From Shewanella baltica (GTDB lineage Bacteria; Pseudomonadota; Gammaproteobacteria; Enterobacterales; Shewanellaceae): a DNA stretch of 64,000 nucleotides. A program made the position numbers and the translations under genes. The stretch is from NCBI RefSeq assembly GCF_900456975.1, contig NZ_UGYM01000002.1, forward strand, positions 3,224,001 to 3,288,000, given 5' to 3'. Positions 55,672-64,000 of this stretch are shown piece after piece. The notes under the pieces are model-generated. The model made no database searches and had not been told where the DNA came from. It worked only from the letters and a program-made list of their open reading frames with translations. Within the stretch, counting starts at the first letter, position 1. Each line of letters starts with the position of its first letter.

Positions 55672-57240
55672 TCACTTAGCCTTAAATCCCACCCTAAATC
55701 CGCCCCAATGTTTGCCATTCACAAAAATGGGCACTGACAAGTCGTGCATCACTTCGCCCGTATCCCTTTTGTAGGTTTGCAGTAATACAGGCTCAGTATG
55801 GGCGCCGCAGCGGATCCCTGTCGGATCATTAAACAAGCGTTTGGTTCGATTATGCACCATATCGACTTCGACCTTGCCCGTCAGCGCTTGGCTGAAACGT
55901 TTATTATGGGTCGGAAAATAACCTTTTTTATCAACAGCTCCCGCATAAATGATTTCGCTATGTTTTGCAAGAATGGGTTCTTGAATCATTGGAAAATGCT
56001 GATCGGTATAACGATCGAAAGCTGTGCTGTATTTCTGCGGCTGAGTATTAGCAATCGGTTGATATTTAGGATTAAACAAATCTGCCTCGCTAAAACTGCC
56101 GCTAGCTAAACCTTGTGCCAACTTGTCACCGCACGCTTTAGCGGCCACATTGGCCAATTGCAAAACCTGCTGATCGAAGGTTTGTGTATCCCATTTAGAC
56201 AGCGCTTTAAAAATGCCCTCGGTGGTCAAGGATAGAGTAAAGGCCTGCTCAGATACGCTATGACTCTGTTTACCCGTCGAATTTAACGAATCACGGATTT
56301 GAGTCACCGAGCGGCTAATGTCATTAGTGGTGTTGTTATATTGTTTGAGGGAATCTTCCATATCACCTAACGCATGAGCCGATTGAGTCACAGAGGCCGA
56401 AATCTCAGTGAAATGCGCGTCTAACTCGCCCATAGCCGCGACCACATCGGCGGTTTGCGTTACGACCCTTTCCATCAGCCCAGAGGTTTTATCGGTTTCG
56501 CTGCGGATTTCTAATAGCATCTTGCCGATATCTTGGGTCGCACCTGCGGTTTTACCCGCAAGGCTGCGAACTTCGTCTGCGACAACCGCAAAACCTCGGC
56601 CCTGCTCTCCCGCACGAGCCGCTTCGATGGCCGCATTTAACGCCAACAGATTCGTTTGTTCGGCAACGGAGTTAATCACTTCAGTGATTTTTTGGATTTC
56701 TTCGGCTCGCGACTTAAGCGCCTGTACTTGCTCGGCGGCGGTATCAATATCCGTACTCAGGGAGCGAATAGCCGCCACACCTTTTTGGGCTTGGCTACGC
56801 CCCTGCACACTAACGCGCTCGGCCTCTTGTGCCTGACCTAAAATATCGGCGGCATTATCGCCAAGTTGGGCCGTGGTATGACTCAATTGCCCCGCGGCAA
56901 CGGCAATAGCGCTGGCATGCTCGCCATTTGATTCAATGGATTTATTCAGTAAATCAATAAAATGCGACACTTCAGCCGAACCGATAGCAATTTTACTGGT
57001 TTGCACACTGATATCATGGGCGGGAAGGCTGTGATCTTTTAATGCCTTAGTATTTGCCTCATCGGTGTCGAGCTTAGCCTTAGTTGCGCGCAAACACACC
57101 CACACCACTAAGCCAGAGGTGATTGCACCCAAGATCAGCGCCTGCACAATGCTCGGAAGATGAAGCCCCGCAAGTAATAAACTCCCTAGAGTGACCAGCG
57201 TGAAACTGATGAAAATTAAAACTTTGTGCTGTATTTCCAT
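55672..57240 (-). CDS. methyl-accepting chemotaxis protein with C-terminal sensor
   Basis: A 522-residue chemoreceptor-like protein. Two N-terminal membrane helices (about 8-28 and 32-50) are joined by only a few residues, so there is no periplasmic sensor. The signalling domain follows (about 100-340), with the hairpin tip [38 protein letters not shown]. The last 150 residues form a separate cytoplasmic domain ([69 protein letters not shown]), a Cache-like sensor known at the C-terminus of some MCPs. Start ATG 57240 with GGGAAG five nt upstream. The signal sensed is unknown but should be intracellular or membrane-derived. Confidence 0.9.
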   Translation of the reverse strand: MEIQHKVLIFISFTLVTLGSLLLAGLHLPSIVQALILGAITSGLVVWVCLRATKAKLDTDEANTKALKDHSLPAHDISVQTSKIAIGSAEVSHFIDLLNKSIESNGEHASAIAVAAGQLSHTTAQLGDNAADILGQAQEAERVSVQGRSQAQKGVAAIRSLSTDIDTAAEQVQALKSRAEEIQKITEVINSVAEQTNLLALNAAIEAARAGEQGRGFAVVADEVRSLAGKTAGATQDIGKMLLEIRSETDKTSGLMERVVTQTADVVAAMGELDAHFTEISASVTQSAHALGDMEDSLKQYNNTTNDISRSVTQIRDSLNSTGKQSHSVSEQAFTLSLTTEGIFKALSKWDTQTFDQQVLQLANVAAKACGDKLAQGLASGSFSEADLFNPKYQPIANTQPQKYSTAFDRYTDQHFPMIQEPILAKHSEIIYAGAVDKKGYFPTHNKRFSQALTGKVEVDMVHNRTKRLFNDPTGIRCGAHTEPVLLQTYKRDTGEVMHDLSVPIFVNGKHWGGFRVGFKAK

Positions 57241-57659
57241 ATACTTCCCGTAACTGAGCAAGGTAAAAATGAAAGGGAAATGCTAAGAGTCGAATCATTT
57301 GCCCTCGTCCTGCTGCAATCAATTACAGCTGACTAAGAAGGGCTAACTATGATAGCGCTCAAGATTTATAGTTTTAGTCTATTTCTCTGAATAAGCTAGA
57401 TAATTTATCCAGCTAGATAAACAAAGTAGCAGTTAACTATCATCAACAGTCTCACGTGTGTATGGCATTAGACATTAGTATTAATCTCGCGTGATTTAGT
57501 CTTAGTCCATTCTCAAGATAACCCCACCTGAAAAAGCCAACTTTGCCCTGAAATGCGTGCCCCGTCGCCTTCTAGGTAATAAATCCCACATGGACGACTG
57601 CACTTATGCCAAGAAAACTGCTAATATCGGCGCAATTTTTTTGAGCTAACGAGATCAAG
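57241..57659. other. divergent intergenic region
   Basis: About 420 nt between the chemoreceptor and the YebC-family gene. Two copies of AGCTAGATAA (57394-57403 and 57411-57420) flank a GATAA-T-TTATC inverted repeat; significance unknown. No gene seen. Confidence 0.35.
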
Positions 57660-58382
57660 ATGGGCAGAGCATATCAAAACAAGAAAGAATCCATGGCGAA
57701 AACAGCCGGTCAAAAAACCCGCATTTATTCACGCTACGGTAAAGAGATTTACGTTGTCGCTAAACAAGGCGGCGTTGAGCCCGATGGAAACTTATCACTG
57801 CGTCGCTTGATTGAACGCGCTAAGAAAGACCAAGTGCCTGCGCATGTTATTGAACGCGCAATTGAAAAAGCCAAAGGCGGCGGTGGTGAAGATTACGATA
57901 CCGCCCGTTACGAAGGTTTTGGTCCTGGCAACTGCATGGTCATTGTTGACTGCTTAACCGATAACGTAAAACGTACCTTCACCGAAGTGCGTCAAGCCTT
58001 CGTAAAAAACGATGCCAAACTCGGCGGTCCAGGTACTGTTGGCCACATGTTTGATCATCAAGCCGTGTTCGTGTTTGCCGGTGATGACGAAGATGCGATT
58101 TTAGAACTACTGATGATGGCTGACGTTGATGTGAGCGATGTTGAGCTGGAAGATGGCTTAATCACAGTTTACGCGCCGCACACTGAATACTTTAAAGTTA
58201 AAACTGCACTGACCGAAGCAATGCCAGAAGTTAACTTCGAATTCGATAACATTACCTTCGTACCGCAGGACATGACTAAGGTTGAAGGTGAAGATGTGGC
58301 CATGTTTGAAAAGTTTATCGCCGCTTTAGAAGATTGTGACGACGTACAAAACGTCTATCACAATGCGGAAATTGAAGACTAA
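57660..58382 (+). CDS. YebC/PmpR-family protein
   Basis: A 240-residue member of the YebC/DUF28 family, three-domain proteins described as DNA-binding regulators and, in recent work, as factors helping translation through difficult stretches. It opens [31 protein letters not shown] and continues with [29 protein letters not shown], both family signatures. The N-terminus resembles the YeeN-type paralogue more than YebC itself (which begins AGHSKWANI). It is acidic towards the C-terminus. A terminator follows directly. Confidence 0.9.
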   Translation: MGRAYQNKKESMAKTAGQKTRIYSRYGKEIYVVAKQGGVEPDGNLSLRRLIERAKKDQVPAHVIERAIEKAKGGGGEDYDTARYEGFGPGNCMVIVDCLTDNVKRTFTEVRQAFVKNDAKLGGPGTVGHMFDHQAVFVFAGDDEDAILELLMMADVDVSDVELEDGLITVYAPHTEYFKVKTALTEAMPEVNFEFDNITFVPQDMTKVEGEDVAMFEKFIAALEDCDDVQNVYHNAEIED

Positions 58383-58402
58383 ACACTGCTTTCGCCTGAA
58401 AT

Positions 58403-58429
58403 AAAACGCAGCCCTTGGCTGCGTTTTTT
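58403..58429. terminator. bidirectional rho-independent terminator
   Basis: AAAACGCAGCC-CTT-GGCTGCGTTTT followed by further T, between the convergent YebC-family and carotenoid-oxygenase-like genes. Confidence 0.92.
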
Positions 58430-58446
58430 GTTTATAGGTCAATATA

Positions 58447-60123
58447 TTAAGCGTTAATGAAACAACCGTGAAACCCTAATGGCAATACCCTGTTCATCTG
58501 AGCCGAAGCTATGGGGCCCGCACTGATGTCACTGGCACGAAATAAAGATAAGCCAGATTGTGCATTGTGGTAATCGAGCCAAGTCATCAACAAATAGGCT
58601 TCATGCTGCTCAGTGGCGGGGATATAGAGCGGCTCTTCGGCAATCTTGCCTTCGCCAAGATAAAACGCGCTATAGCTCGCGTCGCCAAGTTCATCCGTAC
58701 CGTGCTGGCTGCTGTCTTTTGCGTTATGAATACAATACAGAGTATTACTCAGTCCTGATTCAGATTCGGCTTCTGCTTTATATTTAAAGTTAGAGCTGGA
58801 GCCAGAGTTAGCAGCAGAATCTGATCTTGCTCCAACGCCAAATAACGGGACAAACTCCGAAGCTCCACCCGTTCTCTCTGCAAGCTTTTCGGCATTGCTC
58901 GTTTGCTGTGCAGACTCTTTGTTACTCATAGTGTGCTGCGCAAACTGGGGAAACTCCATCATCACGCCGCTGCGGTTAATACGTGCAGAGGGAGATAACG
59001 TCCCCGCAAACTGCGTTTTGCTAGCTGCTGTAAGTGGTGCCGTCAGCGGTACTGTGATCGTCACTAACTCGGCATGGGGTGTTTTTGCTTTACGGGCGCC
59101 CGTCAGTAACCCTTTCATCCCTTGAGTTAAAATCGCCGAATTGGGATAGAGGCAAAGCTGGACTGACAGTTCGTCATTCTTCTCAATGGCTTGACCAAAG
59201 TGAAACACAAATCCAGCAGGCAGCGGGTGTAACTGGCGCGCTTTAAAGTCGGCTTTGTCGATAACCAGTAATTGCGATGGCAATTCGGGTCGCCATTTAA
59301 AGGCATCGATATAAGTTTCGCCCTCTTCATACACGCAAGATGAAATATAAAACACTAGCTTATTCTCACTCTGCGCAAAGGCATGTAAATAACTCGCCTG
59401 TGGTAATTCAATCACTTCCATTCTGGCAATGCTGTCATCGGCTGCCACTTGATACACAAGTAATAGCTTCTCGCCGCCGACATACCAGACGCCAAAATTC
59501 CACAATCCACCTTGTCCATCATCGAGTGGATGGGCGGAAAAGGGTAAACCCTTAAACTTGTCGCCAAAGCTTTTAACGCCGAGCGTAGTTAAGGTCTGCG
59601 CATCGAGTCGATAGGGTGAACCCGCTTCCCACAAGGCAAGCAACTCGCCGTGGCGCGGTAATAAACTGGTGTTAGCCACATTCAAGTCATCGTTATTGCG
59701 AATGGGTAAAGCATTGGGGATCACTGTGCCTGCGGTGGTGTACTTAAACGCGCCAACGGCCTCCTCCACTTTAAACTTCTTTGTTTGGATAAACTTAGCT
59801 TGATGCTGAATTTGCCCATTTGCCACACTAAACTGCTGCACCATGCCATCGCCATCGAACCAATGTTGATATGCCTTACCTGCCCGAGACATTTTTGCAG
59901 GCCCATTTCGGTATAGATTGCCGCTCAATTGCGCTGGCCACTCGCCCGAAACCTGCATAGTGAGCGGCAGATAGTCGCCTTCCGCCCCGTTAAAACCGAT
60001 AGCCCATGGCTCACGGGCGACCGCTTGTGCGTTATCCAGTGCCAGTAATTTATCTACTGAACTTGCCCAAACAGCAGTCGTCATTAGGGCGGCTGAGCCT
60101 GCTAGAAATTGACGTCTATCCAT
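58447..60123 (-). CDS. Tat-exported carotenoid oxygenase family protein
   Basis: A 558-residue protein of the carotenoid cleavage oxygenase family (non-haem Fe(II) enzymes that cleave polyene or stilbene double bonds). The four iron-ligand His are recognisable in SAHPLDD (about 196), YLHAFA (about 246), FVFHFGQ (about 307) and the C-terminal GFHGCF (about 552); FDGDGMVQQF is the usual early motif. The N-terminus DRRQFLAGSAALMTTAVWA is a twin-arginine signal, so the folded enzyme would be periplasmic. Residues about 400-460 are a Ser/Ala/Glu-rich insert absent from typical members. It forms an operon with the DUF2141 gene 14 nt upstream. Substrate unknown. Confidence 0.88.
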   Translation of the reverse strand: MDRRQFLAGSAALMTTAVWASSVDKLLALDNAQAVAREPWAIGFNGAEGDYLPLTMQVSGEWPAQLSGNLYRNGPAKMSRAGKAYQHWFDGDGMVQQFSVANGQIQHQAKFIQTKKFKVEEAVGAFKYTTAGTVIPNALPIRNNDDLNVANTSLLPRHGELLALWEAGSPYRLDAQTLTTLGVKSFGDKFKGLPFSAHPLDDGQGGLWNFGVWYVGGEKLLLVYQVAADDSIARMEVIELPQASYLHAFAQSENKLVFYISSCVYEEGETYIDAFKWRPELPSQLLVIDKADFKARQLHPLPAGFVFHFGQAIEKNDELSVQLCLYPNSAILTQGMKGLLTGARKAKTPHAELVTITVPLTAPLTAASKTQFAGTLSPSARINRSGVMMEFPQFAQHTMSNKESAQQTSNAEKLAERTGGASEFVPLFGVGARSDSAANSGSSSNFKYKAEAESESGLSNTLYCIHNAKDSSQHGTDELGDASYSAFYLGEGKIAEEPLYIPATEQHEAYLLMTWLDYHNAQSGLSLFRASDISAGPIASAQMNRVLPLGFHGCFINA

Positions 60124-60137
60124 GGTGCTGCCCTCCC

Positions 60138-60632
60138 TTAGCGAATATGTATCGTGATTTGCGCATCGGCCTGCAAACTAAAGCTGGCGTCTTTAAAGCT
60201 CGCAGGTCCAAAACTGCCGGCGTTATTGCTAAAACCATAGCCTTCACTCGGCACACCTAACATATTGGTATCTAAGCTATGATTACCGTTTTCATCGTGA
60301 AAGACCTTGACCGCATATTGACCATCGGCTAGATCGCTAAATACCAGCCTATGCTCAGTCTTAGTGACGGGCTTTATCATAGATGCGCTGGGATTGTGGC
60401 CTGCGGCGTAATCCTCGGCATTGGCATAAAGCTCAACCATCAAGGCGCCGGTTTGTACTTGAATATTATCGATATCCACAGTCAGGGTATGTGCCTGGAT
60501 CTCTGCGGACATGGTTCCTGCCGACAAGAGCAAGCAAGCTAAGCCTGCGCCCCAAATCGCCGATAACGTCCTTTTGGTCATATTAGCTCGGCGAATCTGA
60601 GTTGTTGTCATCGTTAAGTTCACGTGTTTCAT
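60138..60632 (-). CDS. secreted DUF2141 protein
   Basis: A 164-residue exported protein: an N-terminal signal peptide with a hydrophobic core at about 23-40, then a DUF2141 beta-sandwich domain (LTVDIDNIQVQTGALMVELY, ADGQYAVKVFHDENGNHSLDTNMLGVPSEGYGFSNNA). DUF2141 proteins often sit beside carotenoid-related genes; their function is unknown. Start ATG 60632 has a strong AGGAG six nt upstream, giving a long polar N-region before the signal core; an ATG at 60581 would give a standard signal peptide but has a weaker site. It is first gene of the two-gene operon and divergent from the two-component system. Confidence 0.82.
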   Translation of the reverse strand: MKHVNLTMTTTQIRRANMTKRTLSAIWGAGLACLLLSAGTMSAEIQAHTLTVDIDNIQVQTGALMVELYANAEDYAAGHNPSASMIKPVTKTEHRLVFSDLADGQYAVKVFHDENGNHSLDTNMLGVPSEGYGFSNNAGSFGPASFKDASFSLQADAQITIHIR

Positions 60633-60707
60633 GTCTTACTCCTGTTATTTGCGCTGATAAGTAACTGCGATGGAGTTAGCTTAAAAAATCACAGGACTAA
60701 AAACAGG

Positions 60708-60752
60708 TGCCAAAAGTCATGAAACAAGAATTTAACAAGATGACTTTTGGCA
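60708..60752. promoter_or_regulatory. 13-bp inverted repeat, candidate response-regulator site
   Basis: TGCCAAAAGTCAT (60708-60720) and its exact reverse complement ATGACTTTTGGCA (60740-60752), with 19 nt between. The arm centres are 32 bp apart, three helical turns. It lies in the middle of the 183-nt region between the DUF2141/oxygenase operon and the kinase/regulator operon. The size suits two dimers of a NarL-type regulator. Confidence 0.6.
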
Positions 60753-60815
60753 TAGTGACATCTGACGCTGATACCTTAGAATGGTCGGCATAATTGGATT
60801 AAGGAATCATCATTC

Positions 60816-61979
60816 GTGCTAGAAAATCGATTAGCAAAAGAAGAGAGCATGTTAATTGCCGCAGGAGTGCTCACTTGGGCATTAGTGGCTTGGGTTGGGA
60901 TAAACCAAGCCGCATTGCATACATGGCAAGGCATGCTCAATGCCACGCTTTATGGGCTGTATTTAGTGCAATTTATACTGATAGCTACCGATAAAGTTGC
61001 GCAGAACAATATTCTGTTTCGTCGCCTTGCCACACTAGCAATGCCGTTGATCGTGTTGAGCTTATTGCTCACGGCAAACCATGCATTGCTGCCGATCCTC
61101 TTCGTTATTTGGGCGTCACTTTTGCCTGAGTTCTTTAATCGCCGCCAAGCCATTTCGCAGTTACTGTTAGCCAACCTTGTTTATTACGCGCTGCTGCAAT
61201 GGCATTTGCATGAACAAAGCAATGTGTTCAATATTTTGATCTATCTTGGCTTTCAATTCTTTGCCTACAGCAGCAGCCAAGCAAGGCTTTCCGAGCGTAA
61301 ATCACGTTTGATACAAGAACAGCTAAACCAACAGCTTATCGCCACTCGCGCCCTACTTAGCCAAGCCAGCGAACAGCAAGAAAGATTAAGGATCTCCCGC
61401 GATTTACACGATATTCTCGGCCACCAGCTCACAGCACTCTCTCTGCAATTAGAAGTACTGAGCCATAAAGCGCCCGAAGGCCTCAAACCTCAAGTTAACC
61501 AAAGTAAATCCTTAGCCAAAGAGCTACTTGAAAGTATTCGCGCCGTCGTCAGGGCTCAAAGAGTGCAAGTGGGATTGGATTTAGTCCCACCTTTAGAGGC
61601 GCTGATGACCCGCTTACCCAGCGTCACTCTCACCTGCAAGGCGATGAAACCACTGCAATCAGCCGAACTGACTCAAGCCCTGCTGTTAGTCCTGCAAGAA
61701 GGCATCAGCAACGCCGTGCGCCACGGCAAGGCGAATCAACTGCAACTGAGCATGGAAGACTCCCACAGCGCACTGGTATTGCAACTGAGCGACAACGGCG
61801 TGGGGCTAACACGGGTAGCCGCGCGAAACGCATCAGCTAAAAGCGGTACAGGACTTTATGGCACAGGGCTTAGCGGCATGCAGGAAAGACTACAGCCCTT
61901 TAATGGCAAGGTGCAGCTAAGGGCGAATGACTCGGCGCCCGGCTGCCAACTCACCCTCACCCTCCCAGCACTCGCTTAA
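60816..61979 (+). CDS. NarL/DesK-type sensor histidine kinase
   Basis: A 387-residue membrane histidine kinase. Five or so membrane helices fill residues about 12-155 with almost no periplasmic loop, as in DesK-type sensors of membrane state. The HisKA_3 dimerisation helix has RDLHDILGHQL with phospho-acceptor His198. The ATPase domain shows QEGISNAVRHG (N box), LSDNGVGL (G1) and GTGLSGMQERL (G2). The start is taken as GTG 60816 (AAGGA ten nt upstream); ATG 60849 is an alternative. It is the first gene of an operon with the regulator 29 nt downstream. Confidence 0.9.
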   Translation: MLENRLAKEESMLIAAGVLTWALVAWVGINQAALHTWQGMLNATLYGLYLVQFILIATDKVAQNNILFRRLATLAMPLIVLSLLLTANHALLPILFVIWASLLPEFFNRRQAISQLLLANLVYYALLQWHLHEQSNVFNILIYLGFQFFAYSSSQARLSERKSRLIQEQLNQQLIATRALLSQASEQQERLRISRDLHDILGHQLTALSLQLEVLSHKAPEGLKPQVNQSKSLAKELLESIRAVVRAQRVQVGLDLVPPLEALMTRLPSVTLTCKAMKPLQSAELTQALLLVLQEGISNAVRHGKANQLQLSMEDSHSALVLQLSDNGVGLTRVAARNASAKSGTGLYGTGLSGMQERLQPFNGKVQLRANDSAPGCQLTLTLPALA

Positions 61980-62008
61980 CTTTTTATTGAAAACTCTTTG
62001 GAATCGCT

Positions 62009-62659
62009 ATGGATACGCAAAACAACATCATCTGTGTCGGCTTAGTAGAAGATCAACAATTGGTTCGCCAAGGTATCGCTAGCCTGCTCGCCATTTCCGA
62101 CAACATTCGCGTGTTATGGCAGGCCGAAGACGGCCAAGATGCACTCAGCCAACTCGCCAATAATCCTGTCGATGTGCTGCTCAGTGATATTCGCATGCCA
62201 AATCTTGATGGCATCGCCATGCTCAAACAGATACGTCAGAGTGCCAATCGCTTACCTGTCATCATGTTAACCACCTTCGACGACAGTGAGTTATTCCTCA
62301 ATAGTTTACAGGCGGGAGCAAACGGCTTTTTACTCAAGGACGTGTCACTCGACAAGTTACTGCACGCCATCGAAACCGTCGCCAAAGGCGGCTACTTGAT
62401 AGAGCCTTCGGTACTCAAACAGATGAGTGAGCCTAAACCTGCACCTAGCGTTGGGGTAACTAGAAATGAATTATTGTCGGAACGGGAGCGGGAAATCCTC
62501 AGTTTTATGGCGGGCGGATTCTCCAACAAGGAAATCGCCAATGCGGTATTTTTAGCCGAGGGCACAGTGAAAAATCATGTCTCTAACATACTCACTAAAC
62601 TCGATTGCCGAGACCGCACCCAAGCTGTACTCAAGGGCTTACAACTGGCATTGATCTAA
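62009..62659 (+). CDS. NarL/LuxR-family response regulator
   Basis: A 216-residue response regulator: receiver domain (about 9-125) with acidic pocket EDQQ and phospho-acceptor Asp60 in LLSDIRMPNLDG, conserved LTTFDD and LLKD (Lys), and a LuxR-type helix-turn-helix at the C-terminus (LSEREREILSFMAGGFSNKEIANAVFLAEGTVKNHVSNILTKL). It is the cognate partner of the kinase just upstream. The inverted repeat upstream of the operon is a likely target, implying control of the divergent oxygenase operon and of itself. Confidence 0.94.
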   Translation: MDTQNNIICVGLVEDQQLVRQGIASLLAISDNIRVLWQAEDGQDALSQLANNPVDVLLSDIRMPNLDGIAMLKQIRQSANRLPVIMLTTFDDSELFLNSLQAGANGFLLKDVSLDKLLHAIETVAKGGYLIEPSVLKQMSEPKPAPSVGVTRNELLSEREREILSFMAGGFSNKEIANAVFLAEGTVKNHVSNILTKLDCRDRTQAVLKGLQLALI

Positions 62660-62766
62660 CCCAATAGTATTCAGCAAAAGCCAATTGCCATGAGCGCAGC
62701 AAAGCCATGCTCAAAAATGAAATCAGCCTTGCTCTAACAGCATGAACTTATAGGAAAGGAACACTG

Positions 62767-63291
62767 ATGCAAAATCTTATCAATGCCATAAGCACGATAG
62801 TTAGCCACACGCCAATGTGGGTCTTTGCTTTACTCGCTGGACTGATTTATTTGGGGCTGAGCCAGACAAAGAATCGTCAACTCAGCTTAGGCCGCGTATT
62901 ACTGATGCCAGCAGTGATGACGATATGGTCTGTGATATCACTCAATTCGAGTCTACACAGCCCATTAGCGCTTATGCTATGGGGAGTCAGTTTACTACTG
63001 ACGGTGGGTTTAGCTTGGTCTCTGCTGCCTAAAACGCCTGTCAGTTACCAAGCGGGTCTGTACCATATCAAAGGCAGTTGGCTGCCGCTGCTGCTGATTT
63101 TAGGGATTTTTATCATTAAATATGCCGTGGCTTACACACTCGCGACACAGGCAAATATCTTAGAAAACCACCTTTTCATCGCCATCACTAGCGCTACCTA
63201 TGGCCTGCTCAGTGGCATCTTTATCCTAAGAGCAGTTCGCATACTCACTGGCGCGCATCATGCTCAAATTAACGGCTATTCGGCGCACTAG
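62767..63291 (+). CDS. multi-helix membrane protein, DUF6622-like
   Basis: A 174-residue integral membrane protein with about five helices (12-32, 42-58, 65-85, 106-128 and 138-160). The opening MWVFALLAGLIYLGLSQTKNR and the R-V-L-L-M-P-A region resemble DUF6622 proteins of unknown function. GGAAAGGA precedes the ATG. It lies 107 nt after the response regulator and before a strong terminator, so it is probably the third gene of that operon; it may be an output or accessory of the membrane-sensing kinase, by context only. Confidence 0.8.
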   Translation: MQNLINAISTIVSHTPMWVFALLAGLIYLGLSQTKNRQLSLGRVLLMPAVMTIWSVISLNSSLHSPLALMLWGVSLLLTVGLAWSLLPKTPVSYQAGLYHIKGSWLPLLLILGIFIIKYAVAYTLATQANILENHLFIAITSATYGLLSGIFILRAVRILTGAHHAQINGYSAH

Positions 63292-63320
63292 TGCGCTAAC
63301 ACTTACTCAAATTGCAGCCA

Positions 63321-63350
63321 ACAAAAAGGGCCAGTTAAGGCCCTTTTTGT
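63321..63350. terminator. bidirectional rho-independent terminator
   Basis: Perfect 12-base arms ACAAAAAGGGCC / GGCCCTTTTTGT with loop AGTTAA, between the convergent membrane-protein and hibernation-factor genes. Confidence 0.93.
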
Positions 63351-63382
63351 ACTCATCTAAGGCGATGAGTAATGGCTAAAAC

Positions 63383-63739
63383 CTAACGAAGCTCCATCTC
63401 TTGGATAATTTCATGGGCAATGGCTGGCGTTGTGCAGCTCGGAGTTTCATGTAAATCTGCTTTTAGTTGACCTTTACGGTGCTTAAGTGCAGCATCTAAT
63501 TTTTTCGATGCGGCCTTGATAGCTGGGTACATAACCTCATCGGTACCCGAAGCGGAAATGCGGCTGCCTTCATAATTGGTACGAAGTTCAACCTGATACT
63601 CGCCATGCTCTTTCGCAATAATGATGTCCAGCGCGATCAGAGAGGGGAAATGGGTGGCGATTTTTGCAAACTTTTCGTTAACATGTTCTCTAATAGAATC
63701 AGTAACATCGACGTGGTGACCAGAAATATTTATTTTCAT
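63383..63739 (-). CDS. hpf: ribosome hibernation promoting factor (HPF/RaiA family)
   Basis: A 118-residue protein of the HPF/YfiA family, which binds the 30S decoding region of idle ribosomes. It opens MKINISGHHVDVTDSIREHVNEKFAKI, close to E. coli HPF, and has the beta-alpha-beta-beta-beta-alpha pattern with DEVMYPAIKAASKKLDAALKHRKGQL. It lacks the dimerising C-terminal domain of long HPF; the last 20 residues are a short tail, so it is a short HPF or a RaiA-like form. It appears monocistronic. Confidence 0.88.
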   Translation of the reverse strand: MKINISGHHVDVTDSIREHVNEKFAKIATHFPSLIALDIIIAKEHGEYQVELRTNYEGSRISASGTDEVMYPAIKAASKKLDAALKHRKGQLKADLHETPSCTTPAIAHEIIQEMELR

Positions 63740-64000
63740 AGGTTGTCCCTTTTAATGTCATTACTTTTATTTTCGCTTCACTAATAGAGCTTGGGGCATG
63801 CAGGATAAAACACAAGGGGAATTGGCAAATATTTCGATCAACTCAGGTATTAGCATCTCCTAAATGTGACCGCCATCAAGAAGTTGAAAATAAAACCGCC
63901 AGAAAAATGCGATTAAGTGATTGATTTATAAACAGGCATTAATAATAAATCAATCACAAAATCCAATACGACATAAGGTAAATACGCTTAATATTTACGT
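63740..64000. other. upstream region of hibernation factor, to window end
   Basis: About 260 AT-rich nt containing the hpf promoter region. No gene or distinct motif was recognised before the window edge. Confidence 0.4.

Overview
The window looks like one contiguous chromosomal segment of a Shewanella species, close to S. oneidensis. This rests on the gene set and order recalled for that genus: the split borosin pair sonM-sonA beside a TPR-diguanylate cyclase, the bamE / rnfH-ratA / smpB-ssrA block, aceBA, and a malQ-glgBXPCA glycogen operon. Nothing points to a plasmid or prophage, and I see no insertion sequence, CRISPR array or rRNA. The only RNA gene recognised is tmRNA.

Layout. 1-5 kb: start of a CobW-type GTPase, an RhlE-type helicase and a PAS-GGDEF-EAL protein. 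5-18 kb: glycogen metabolism, all on the minus strand, transcribed malQ, glgB, glgX, glgP, glgC, glgA. 18-20 kb: a lipoprotein cyclophilin, a MarR regulator and a TorF-like porin. 20-26 kb: choline-to-glycine-betaine genes betI-betB-betA plus an unusual short BCCT-like transporter. 26-30 kb: Fe-alcohol dehydrogenase, two small proteins and a thioesterase. 30-37 kb: glyoxylate shunt aceB-aceA and a TonB-dependent receptor. 37-42 kb: a KefB/C-like antiporter and the borosin operon sonM-sonA-diguanylate cyclase. 42-45 kb: bamE, rnfH, ratA, smpB and ssrA. 45-53 kb: a second RhlE helicase next to a second GGDEF-EAL protein, then a Lon-family protease. 53-55 kb: an old yellow enzyme reductase divergent from a TetR regulator. 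55-64 kb: a chemoreceptor, a YebC-family protein, a Tat-exported carotenoid-oxygenase-like protein with a DUF2141 partner, a NarL-type two-component system divergent from them, and a ribosome hibernation factor.

The most interesting system is the borosin operon at 38.9-41.8 kb. An alpha-N-methyltransferase (SonM) modifies the backbone of a separate 71-residue precursor (SonA), and a signal-peptide/TPR/GGDEF protein starts on the base after the precursor stop codon. The enzyme-precursor pair is known from S. oneidensis; the coupling to a cyclic-di-GMP enzyme and the final product are, as far as I know, unexplained.

Regulatory DNA is unusually readable here. There is a 22-bp perfect palindrome upstream of betI, three related palindromes between the reductase and its TetR gene, and a 13-bp inverted repeat between the two-component operon and the carotenoid-oxygenase operon. 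Two paralogous GGDEF-EAL/helicase gene pairs share the same order. Short tandem repeats span or flank several gene ends, including an array that repeats an in-frame stop codon.
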